Of a DNA stretch of 11,927 nt, positions 7,015 to 11,927 are shown piece by piece. Under the pieces are notes generated by a model. The model ran no database searches. It was not told the DNA's origin and saw only the letters and a list, made by a program, of their open reading frames with translations. This DNA is from Gammaproteobacteria bacterium (lineage in GTDB: Bacteria; Pseudomonadota; Gammaproteobacteria; Thiohalomonadales; Thiohalomonadaceae): contig JADFYS010000037.1 in NCBI GenBank assembly GCA_015232955.1, positions 1 through 11,927 on the forward strand, in the 5' to 3' direction. The number at the start of each line of letters is the position of its first letter. Within the stretch, counting starts at the first letter, position 1. The position numbers were made by a program, and so were the translations under genes.

Positions 7015-8472
7015 TTAGCCACCACAAGGGTTAGCTGGAAGATTGCCCTCACTACTGGAGGAAGAGGCTGCTGAACTTAAGGTGCTTACAGAACCAGCCT
7101 TATATATAATGTCTTCATTAACCACAGAGCTTGTATTGCCAGCATAGGCATCCGTAATCGTGGGTGTATCCACATAACTGGCGGTATTGTAGGTTAGGTT
7201 ATCTGTTAATGCTGAAGTCTGCCACGGTGATGTTGCTGGAAGATTATCAGAACCGCTTTTATTCGCCACATTGGCCATTTGCAACCACTCGATCATCGCA
7301 CCATCGTAGAACCTGGTCGGATAGCCTAGTACAACACCAGAGGCGGTACCGACAACCATTGCCCGGTAAGTAGTACGGCAGTATGTATAAATAGTCTTTC
7401 CTGATGTGTATCCGGTATCACTGATTTTAGCAGCCAGGCTTGTCTTATCCAGATAGCGGTATGATGCATCATTATTACCATTTCCACTCAGATCTTCTGT
7501 ACCATCATCTGTAATTAATAGCCCAACATAGTTGAGATTAGCTGCGCTGTGGATTGTACCATTCATGGCAGTTTTACAACCATAGGTATCTGTGGTATCT
7601 CCATCTTCATCAAGATCCTCGACATCGATGCAGTCAGATGAGGTACCACCGGTTGAATAGAGATCACCGCCCCACTCACCAGGTGAACGAGCATCAATGA
7701 TAAAGGCATCACTCACCTCACCTCTAGCCACTGACATCATATCGCCCAATGTCGCCTGTAATATTGTATTGTCTACAGTTAGATCCTTGACAGAGACAGT
7801 ACCACCGGTCGGCGCGGATCCGCTGTTGGTTGTACCTAGGTAGGTAGCTCGGCTTTCAGCAGGAATTACACTAGCGTGGGTTGCCCCCCCATTAAGCATT
7901 GCCAAGTGGGTCGCTTCCGCACCCCAGTAGCGAAACAGGTAGTGTGCACGCCCCATAAGCATACTCTGAAAGCCACCACCATGCCCCATTGCGAAGACAA
8001 TCATGTCATTATTAGGATCAATGTCGTATGCAGCCAGCAGTGCATCCATCTTTTTACCGCTTAAAACCACACTTACTGTTTCAGTCACCCCATTATCGCG
8101 TGTTTCGACCCAGGTAGAACTACCCAGAGAGTAACTGCGCACACCTGCAGCCGGCTTGAAGTATTTATAGTCGCCAAGCGCCCCATCTGAGACCTGAAGG
8201 ATAATTAACTCACCATTAATACCTGCAGGCTTATTTGTAGCCCAATTATCTATCCATGAGGTGAGGGTAGATCCGGAAATCAGACCATAACTATTGTCAC
8301 TGTAGTCTTCGGCAGAGATAGTCGCTAGAGATGCTGCGCTCGCTTTTAGATAACCAGTAGTAGTTGAGTCAGTACTACTCTCATCACCTGTACAACCTGA
8401 CATGATAAGTGAAGCTGCACTAATTACCCCTAACAATGCTAGTTTTGCCCCTGATTTACTCATACTATTCAT
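7015..8472 (-). CDS. Lipoprotein with tandem rhodanese-like domains (ExtH-like)
   Basis: This 485-residue protein starts with a lipoprotein signal peptide; the lipobox LIMSGC places the lipidated cysteine at 27, followed by a Ser/Thr/Asp-rich linker. A first rhodanese-like module (about 83-215) has a degenerate loop MGHGGGF without cysteine. A second (about 235-400) has the active loop CRTTYR (365-370), matching the CxxxxR pattern of sulfurtransferases, after DAFIIDARSPGEW, the usual rhodanese 'D-R-p-E' segment. An acidic insert (DVEDLDEDGDTTD, flanked by C281 and C299) may bind Ca2+ or be disulfide-closed. The role is transfer or binding of sulfane sulfur, or a selenium analogue, in the periplasm or at the outer membrane. 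The start is supported by AGGAG seven bases upstream. It resembles, from memory, the rhodanese lipoprotein ExtH of Geobacter. It is last in operon B, 105 bases after the preceding gene. Confidence 0.88.
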   Translation of the reverse strand: MNSMSKSGAKLALLGVISAASLIMSGCTGDESSTDSTTTGYLKASAASLATISAEDYSDNSYGLISGSTLTSWIDNWATNKPAGINGELIILQVSDGALGDYKYFKPAAGVRSYSLGSSTWVETRDNGVTETVSVVLSGKKMDALLAAYDIDPNNDMIVFAMGHGGGFQSMLMGRAHYLFRYWGAEATHLAMLNGGATHASVIPAESRATYLGTTNSGSAPTGGTVSVKDLTVDNTILQATLGDMMSVARGEVSDAFIIDARSPGEWGGDLYSTGGTSSDCIDVEDLDEDGDTTDTYGCKTAMNGTIHSAANLNYVGLLITDDGTEDLSGNGNNDASYRYLDKTSLAAKISDTGYTSGKTIYTYCRTTYRAMVVGTASGVVLGYPTRFYDGAMIEWLQMANVANKSGSDNLPATSPWQTSALTDNLTYNTASYVDTPTITDAYAGNTSSVVNEDIIYKAGSVSTLSSAASSSSSEGNLPANPCGG

Positions 8473-8577
8473 ACTTTTTCTCCTAATGGATTTGATACGC
8501 TTTAATAAGTTATATAATCTGTTAGTTGCTTCGAAACCTTTTTTTCAGATAATGCCAGAATGATTTCAAGGCAGCGA
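8473..8577 (-). promoter_or_regulatory. Intergenic region before the rhodanese gene, possible weak secondary promoter
   Basis: This 105-base gap is the longest within operon B. A weak sigma-70-like pair TTTCGA-N16-TATAAC can be drawn in the minus strand, ending about 40 bases before the ATG. A TGGCAT is present but lacks a TTGC-like -12 box at the right spacing. No terminator is visible, so read-through from upstream is likely. Confidence 0.25.
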
Positions 8578-8763
8578 TTAGAGTGGCTTAATCACCACTG
8601 GAACTGCATTATCACTTAATGAACCAAGAAGGGTGTTATAGTTTGAAGTTATCGAGGTAACTTCAAACTTGGAACCAATCTCTGTTAACCCCTTTTCCAG
8701 CAGCATCTGTAGCTGCTCATCTCCTTTATCCACAATTAATAGCTGCACCATTTTAGTATTCAT
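8578..8763 (-). CDS. Small DsrH/TusB-like protein lacking cysteine
   Basis: This 61-residue protein starts VQLLIVDKGDEQLQMLLEKG and ends VPVVIKPL. It is shorter than typical DsrH/TusB proteins (about 95 residues) and has no cysteine, so it cannot carry sulfur itself. The assignment rests on its position after DsrE-like and DsrF-like genes and on the alternating hydrophobic strand-helix pattern; sequence likeness is faint. Its ATG overlaps the preceding stop (ATGA), so it is a genuine translated gene coupled to its neighbour. It could be the third subunit of a DsrEFH/TusBCD-type complex. Confidence 0.6.
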   Translation of the reverse strand: MNTKMVQLLIVDKGDEQLQMLLEKGLTEIGSKFEVTSITSNYNTLLGSLSDNAVPVVIKPL

Positions 8764-9020
8764 ACGACATATACCACATCTGCTTCAACGACCATCTCTG
8801 CCAACGATTTCGCATTGCTTTCATTAATATCGACTACTGGAACATCAGCGAAGTCAAGTGATTCCAACTGTAATTCAACCTCACTATCTGTTCTATCCAG
8901 ATCACCCACTACCGCCACTCGAATGATATCGTCAAGAAGGGTAAGCCCAGTTGCCATGCGTAACGCCTCAACCTTCTTGTTACGAGCAATCATTAATATG
9001 TTTTTCACTGCATCACTCAT
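8760..9020 (-). CDS. DsrE/DsrF-like small protein lacking cysteine
   Basis: The product has 86 residues, with strand-helix segments NILMIARNKKVEALRMATGLTLLDDIIRVAVVGD and ADVPVVDINESNAKSLAEMVVEADVVYVV, compatible with the DsrE/DsrF flavodoxin-like fold. There is no cysteine; in DsrEFH the F subunit also lacks the active cysteine. GGGAGGG about four bases before the ATG gives a strong ribosome-binding site. It lies 12 bases after the DsrE-like gene and overlaps the next gene by four bases. It probably acts as a structural partner in a sulfur-carrier complex (inference). Confidence 0.65.
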   Translation of the reverse strand: MSDAVKNILMIARNKKVEALRMATGLTLLDDIIRVAVVGDLDRTDSEVELQLESLDFADVPVVDINESNAKSLAEMVVEADVVYVV

Positions 9021-9032
9021 AGCGCCCTCCCT

Positions 9033-9344
9033 CTAAAATACCAGAACACGATCACTATTTCGTACCAGCTCTGCATCCTGGTACTGCCCACCGACAATAA
9101 CAGCATCTTCAACACCGGTCAGATCAAAGTCGTCACAACATCTCGCAATGGAGTGCTCACAGGCGGATAGGTGTACTCGATCATCTCTTGCCACAGTAAT
9201 AAATTCAGCATTTTTGATTAAATTGACTCCATCATCGGTAAGAAAACAGCGCACAGTCCAGTCTAACGCTAAAGCAGACTTTAGAAACTCAAATGCACTA
9301 TTTGCTTGTCTCTCATCTGTTACTACAATCCCAAGTCTCATCAT
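9033..9344 (-). CDS. DsrE-family protein with candidate sulfur-carrying cysteine
   Basis: The product has 103 residues and starts MMRLGIVVTDERQANSAFEFLKSAL, typical of DsrE/TusD-type proteins (small cytoplasmic persulfide carriers). The central motif HLSACEHSIARCC holds C62, at the place of the DsrE active cysteine, plus C69 and C70. The start is chosen as the double ATG at 9344/9341, where TAATG links it to the tusA stop and AAGGGG lies just upstream; the second ATG has the better spacing. A TTG at 9365 would overlap tusA and add seven residues without support. Persulfide from the neighbouring TusA could be passed here (inference). Confidence 0.78.
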   Translation of the reverse strand: MMRLGIVVTDERQANSAFEFLKSALALDWTVRCFLTDDGVNLIKNAEFITVARDDRVHLSACEHSIARCCDDFDLTGVEDAVIVGGQYQDAELVRNSDRVLVF

Positions 9345-9595
9345 TACCCCTTGCGAATCTTCCAAGTGAAACTGCCCCCGCCCTCTTCGCGATCAAAGAC
9401 ATCGTTACCCTCATTTTCACACATAGCGAGAATCGACTCTCCAGATGATGGGTTGTCAAATATTAGGGTTAACTCATCGCCAGGCGCAAGCTTTTGCAAC
9501 GCCTTTTTGGTATACATCTGTGGGTGTGGACAGACATAACCACATGCGTCAAGTTGATATTGGCCATCAGCCATCTTGTCAAATTTAATTGCCAT
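9344..9595 (-). CDS. tusA: Sulfur carrier protein, TusA family
   Basis: The product has 83 residues, close to the family length. LDACGYVCPHPQMYTKKALQKLAPGDELTLIFDNPSS is the standard TusA N-terminal beta-alpha-beta unit, with active cysteine C22 in the CPxP motif (CPHP, 22-25) and another cysteine at C18. TusA proteins accept sulfane sulfur as a persulfide and hand it to partners such as DsrE-type proteins. An AGGAG lies ten bases before the ATG. The gene follows the YeeE-like transporter, the usual pairing in which imported sulfur is passed to TusA. The symbol denotes family; orthology to the E. coli gene for tRNA thiolation is not claimed. Confidence 0.88.
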   Translation of the reverse strand: MAIKFDKMADGQYQLDACGYVCPHPQMYTKKALQKLAPGDELTLIFDNPSSGESILAMCENEGNDVFDREEGGGSFTWKIRKG

Positions 9596-9660
9596 CGAAA
9601 TAGGTCTCCTATGGTTTAGTTGTTCTATTAGTCAATAAAGTTATGCAGACTTCTATGGTG

Positions 9661-11115
9661 CTAAATATCAAATTCATCGCCAGCAGCACGCCACTCCATC
9701 CAGCGGTTAAAGGCCACTACCCCGGCATATCCCCCCACAAGCATACCGATTAGGAATATCCAGCCAGTGAGATCACCGTTGGTCACCGCGGCAAAAAAAG
9801 CACCGACATTACAACCCATTCCTAGGCGTGCTCCGATCCCCATAAGTGCACCACCAAGTAGAGCAAAAGTTGCAGACTCAGCATTGGGCACCTTCCACTT
9901 AAATTCTCGCCGCACCAGTGCCAAAAATGCTGCACCAAAGATAATTCCTAGTGACATTAGTAAGGGGGCATTAATCAAAGGATTAGGAATACCGTTCATT
10001 AACCCAAAAAAGATATTATCCATCATATCCATTCCCATCTTCTCCATGACCCAAGCTCCCAACTGAGCCTCCTGAGTAGTGATATACCAGTACCCGGGAT
10101 CAAAAACTGTCATTTGAATAGAGAGCCCCTCTGAATATCCCATACTGTCAAGCAGTTCGCCAAAGTTGAAGATATTATAATGCTCTCGCAAAGCACCTGT
10201 AGCCCACATATGTAAACCGGCAAAGACGCCAAGCCCAAGCCCTGCCAGCGCTGTGTTTTTGGATGCCGTCATCATCCCCCAAAGCCCCCGCAGCTCATCA
10301 TTCATGGTTGGCTCAAGAAGTTTGTTACGACGCATATACCCCTTGCGATAGACACGCACATAGAGAATTAACAGAATAAGGATTGATGGGATAATCGCGC
10401 CAATAAGGGCGTTGCCAATGAATACATCAATCCAGTCGCTACCCGTCTCTAATGCCTGAGCAACGGTACCCCCGGAAAGGTCCCATATATATCCAGCTGT
10501 AAAGAGGTCAAACCAGCCATCGGTAACAGTTAGTACATCAGGCATCCCCTTTTCTAGTGCCGACTCAGTCCAGCTATCAGGGGCAAAGGTATTTGACCAG
10601 CTGCCAAGATCTGCAAATAGGGCTTGGGAGAAAGAGATACTCACCAGCACCAACATGGAACTCATATTTCCCTCACCCGCCTTATAGAGAGAGCCTGATG
10701 CACAGCCACCTGTAAAAATAATGCCGAAGCCGAAGATCAGTCCGCCGAAAAGAATGTGCCAACCCAATGGGTGAGGGTGAAATGTACTATAACCACCAAC
10801 AGTCACCAATCCCGCAATGAGAGAGAATAGACCAGTGGCGATCATCACTCCGACAGCCATGCGAGGTACCTCCACTGCAAATAGATCCCGTATTGCCGAG
10901 GCCATACAGAAACGACCATACTGTAGAAATAGACCGTAAATAATACCAAACCAAACATAGACAAGAAGATAAACCCAACGCATATCCTGCATGAGCAGGA
11001 TGACAGAGATCAACGCGACAATGGCAGTAAGACCAAGGGCGATGTGGCCACCGCGATGACCAAACAGACTCATTTGTCCAGAGCCTCTGGAAGAGGCAGT
11101 ATTTGCGCTCATCAT
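9661..11115 (-). CDS. YeeE/YedE-family sulfur-compound transporter
   Basis: This 484-residue inner-membrane protein has many hydrophobic helices and three glycine-rich cysteine motifs: GRFCMASA (C70), TGGCASGSLYKAGEG (C138) and GMGCNVGAFFAAVTNGDLTG (C435). In characterised YeeE proteins three such cysteines line the path for thiosulfate. Related YedE proteins are linked to selenium metabolism. The visible two-fold arrangement (GRFC/GGCASG in the first half, GARLGMGCN in the second) fits the Sulf_transp family in its long form; a loop at about 175-230 is likely non-cytoplasmic. AAAGGAA precedes a double ATG (11115/11112). It lies between two TusA-like genes, suggesting imported sulfur is handed to them directly. 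Confidence 0.9.
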   Translation of the reverse strand: MMSANTASSRGSGQMSLFGHRGGHIALGLTAIVALISVILLMQDMRWVYLLVYVWFGIIYGLFLQYGRFCMASAIRDLFAVEVPRMAVGVMIATGLFSLIAGLVTVGGYSTFHPHPLGWHILFGGLIFGFGIIFTGGCASGSLYKAGEGNMSSMLVLVSISFSQALFADLGSWSNTFAPDSWTESALEKGMPDVLTVTDGWFDLFTAGYIWDLSGGTVAQALETGSDWIDVFIGNALIGAIIPSILILLILYVRVYRKGYMRRNKLLEPTMNDELRGLWGMMTASKNTALAGLGLGVFAGLHMWATGALREHYNIFNFGELLDSMGYSEGLSIQMTVFDPGYWYITTQEAQLGAWVMEKMGMDMMDNIFFGLMNGIPNPLINAPLLMSLGIIFGAAFLALVRREFKWKVPNAESATFALLGGALMGIGARLGMGCNVGAFFAAVTNGDLTGWIFLIGMLVGGYAGVVAFNRWMEWRAAGDEFDI

Positions 11116-11154
11116 CTATATTCCTTTTGTGTATAATAAATGCAATTAAGTTAA

Positions 11155-11511
11155 TCAGATTACTGTAAAGGTACTCTCACGGCGAACAAATAGCCGCCAG
11201 TGATCTTTTTCTCGAATAGTACACAAATGTTTTCCTGCATAGCCATCCATCATCGCCGGAATGGTCTCTACGGCTGAGAGGTTATCCGTGATCACTTCCA
11301 CCACACCGTCAACCGGACTTTCGGTAAGGGCCTTCAGTGTTTGCAGCTGTGGTCTAGGACAGATGTCGCCAATGCATTGAATACGACAACACACCTCCAC
11401 CTCACCATGCTCTGGTAGCTCAACCCAATACTTGTCTTCACCACAAATTCGTTGGCGCCCAAACCTATGGGTCGTTATCTCCTCCCGGCGAAAGAAATTT
11501 TGAAAAAGCAT
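11155..11511 (-). CDS. TusA/YedF-like protein with cysteine-rich N-terminal extension
   Basis: The product has 118 residues. From about 43 it is TusA-like: QCIGDICPRPQLQTLKALTESPVDGVVEVITDN, with active C51 in CPRP (51-54), and a C-terminal strand HWRLFVRR. The first 40 or so residues are extra and, with the motif region, add C23, C41, C42 and C46, so the carrier site is surrounded by cysteines. The last part (KHLCTIREKDHWRLFV) recalls TusA-like domains of YedF proteins, but no C-terminal DsrE-like domain is fused. It is the first gene of operon B, about 17 bases after the predicted transcription start. The ribosome-binding region is a run of eight G's five bases before the ATG. Confidence 0.8.
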   Translation of the reverse strand: MLFQNFFRREEITTHRFGRQRICGEDKYWVELPEHGEVEVCCRIQCIGDICPRPQLQTLKALTESPVDGVVEVITDNLSAVETIPAMMDGYAGKHLCTIREKDHWRLFVRRESTFTVI

Positions 11512-11515
11512 TCAA

Positions 11516-11523
11516 CCCCCCCC
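11516..11523 (-). promoter_or_regulatory. G8 tract at the ribosome-binding site of the first operon B gene
   Basis: The minus strand has eight consecutive G's, then TTGA, then the ATG at 11511. The run takes the place of the Shine-Dalgarno sequence. Homopolymers of this length can slip during replication and alter spacing or strength, but no second allele can be seen here. Confidence 0.5.
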
Positions 11524-11538
11524 TGAGCTCTTAATCAA

Positions 11539-11555
11539 TGCATATTACATGCCAT
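11539..11555 (-). promoter_or_regulatory. Sigma-54 promoter of operon B
   Basis: The minus strand reads ATGGCAT-GTAAT-ATGCA. GG (11553/11552) and GC (11541/11540) have the exact ten-base separation of -24/-12 promoters, with two mismatches to TGGCAC-N5-TTGCW. It shares TGGCAY and TGCAT with the promoter at 5572-5588. Transcription would start near 11528, leaving a leader of about 17 bases. Confidence 0.72.
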
Positions 11556-11560
11556 AACAA

Positions 11561-11585
11561 TTAAATCCAATTAATCATAGATTTA
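11561..11585 (-). promoter_or_regulatory. AT-rich element shared with the operon A promoter (copy B)
   Basis: This is the second copy of the 25-base block described at 5601-5625 (20/25 identical). It starts 8 bases upstream of the -24 GG, against 15 in the other copy. Confidence 0.5.
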
Positions 11586-11592
11586 CGATTGA

Positions 11593-11623
11593 TGAGCCGG
11601 GGTGCTCACCATTAAATTGCAAT
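11593..11623 (-). promoter_or_regulatory. Candidate activator-binding sites upstream of operon B promoter
   Basis: Two dyads lie 70-95 bases upstream of the predicted start: TGAGC-N6-GCTCA (11593-11608) and the palindrome ATTGCAAT (11616-11623), which also occurs upstream of operon A. The shared octamer is the better candidate for the common regulator. Confidence 0.35.
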
Positions 11624-11667
11624 AATGTGGCTGTATGAGTGCGCTGAAGAGGAAAATGCAATATGGT

Positions 11668-11692
11668 CTTAATGGCCTCTTAATGGCCTCTT
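11668..11692. repeat. Short tandem repeat, 11-base unit, 2.3 copies
   Basis: CTTAATGGCCT is repeated perfectly (11668-11678 and 11679-11689), followed by CTT of a third unit. It lies in the intergenic region between operon B and the transposase gene, with no gene overlapping. Confidence 0.85.
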
Positions 11693-11701
11693 TGTCTCTA
11701 T

Positions 11702-11737
11702 ACCCAAGATACTTGAAAACATGGGATTTCAGTGGGT
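11702..11737. repeat. Imperfect palindrome upstream of the transposase
   Basis: ACCCA (11702-11706) pairs with TGGGT (11733-11737), and ACTTGAAA (11711-11718) pairs with TTTCAGT (11727-11733) with one missing base. It could fold into a hairpin about 36 bases long. It may be the palindromic element linked to the adjacent RAYT-type gene, or a degenerate intergenic repeat of the ACCCAAGATACTTGAA type seen in gammaproteobacteria (recalled from memory). Confidence 0.5.
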
Positions 11738-11793
11738 CGAGAACAATTACGGTGACAGTTTACTAAATGCATTAATTATGCAATATTGCTAGC

Positions 11794-11927
11794 ATGGCTC
11801 GCTTACCTCGTATTGTTATTCTCGGTTATCCTCACCATGTAACACAACTCGGTAATCGTCGTGCTCAGACATTCTTTGAGGATGGCGACTACGAGCTTTA
11901 TGGTGCATTGCTGGGCGAGGCAGCCCG
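11794..11927 (+). CDS. REP-associated tyrosine transposase (RAYT, Y1_Tnp), N-terminus, truncated at window end
   Basis: The 44 visible codons begin MARLPRIVILGYPHHVTQLGNRRAQTFFEDGDYELY, a characteristic RAYT N-terminus ('MARLPR...G-P-HHVTQRGNR-Q-FF-d-DY-LY'). The HH of PHHVTQ belongs to the metal-binding HUH region of the Y1 single-strand nuclease; the catalytic tyrosine would lie beyond the window. Leu replaces the usual Arg in TQRGN. No clear Shine-Dalgarno precedes the ATG. The gene is transcribed away from operon B and, with the palindrome at 11702-11737, marks the island's right edge. Whether it is full-length cannot be seen. Confidence 0.85.
   Translation, partial: MARLPRIVILGYPHHVTQLGNRRAQTFFEDGDYELYGALLGEAA

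Noticed and set aside
8540..8560. TGGCAT before the rhodanese gene as a third sigma-54 promoter.
   Set aside because: The bases at the -12 position are A-rich and no GC lies ten bases after the GG.
9345..9365. TTG start at 9365 for the DsrE-like protein.
   Set aside because: It overlaps the end of tusA and lacks a ribosome-binding site; the ATG pair at 9344/9341 has AAGGGG upstream and gives the usual DsrE N-terminus.
1..11927. CRISPR arrays, tRNA or rRNA genes, riboswitches.
   Set aside because: No regularly spaced repeats, tRNA-like cloverleaf or rRNA segments were recognised by reading the sequence; no formal scan was possible.

Overview
This 11.9-kb window is probably from a gammaproteobacterium with a sulfur-based (or sulfur/selenium-oxyanion) redox lifestyle. 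The assignment rests on gene content only: NtrC-type sigma-54 regulation, a TusA/DsrE/YeeE sulfur relay, periplasmic multiheme cytochromes c and a RAYT-type transposase. No rRNA or other phylogenetic marker is present. Almost everything between 711 and 11555 lies on the minus strand and reads as one functional island, flanked by unrelated plus-strand genes: a Y-family DNA polymerase C-terminus on the left and the start of a REP-associated tyrosine transposase on the right.

Layout, in the direction of transcription of the island (right to left). Operon B (11511 to 7015) encodes a TusA-like protein with an extra N-terminal stretch, a YeeE/YedE-family membrane transporter with three conserved cysteines, a canonical small TusA, three short proteins resembling a DsrE/DsrF/DsrH set, and a lipoprotein with two rhodanese-like modules. 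It ends at a clear rho-independent terminator (6960-6987). Next is a pentaheme cytochrome c (6891 to 5674). Operon A (5537 to 711) encodes a small secreted protein with a Cys-Met-Cys motif, a membrane-anchored triheme cytochrome c, an outer-membrane porin, a PAS-containing sensor histidine kinase and a sigma-54-dependent response regulator. Genes within operon A are tightly packed or overlapping, except for a 100-base gap with a strong stem-loop between porin and kinase.

Both operons start with a well-spaced sigma-54 (-24/-12) promoter: TGGCAC-N5-GTGCA at 5572-5587 and TGGCAT-N5-ATGCA at 11539-11554. A 25-base AT-rich block, 20/25 identical between the two, lies just upstream of each, and a palindromic ATTGCAAT lies further upstream of each. 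The response regulator is the obvious activator, so the two-component system probably controls both operons and its own synthesis.

Working model (inference): a sulfur or selenium compound is handled at the cell surface or periplasm by the rhodanese lipoprotein, enters through the porin, exchanges electrons with the cytochromes, and crosses the inner membrane through the YeeE-like channel to TusA/DsrE-type carriers. The logic resembles the rhodanese-lipoprotein/porin/multiheme-cytochrome ext clusters of Geobacter (recalled from memory), but combined here with a cytoplasmic sulfur-carrier relay and a dedicated sigma-54 two-component switch. The substrate and the direction of electron flow cannot be read from the sequence.
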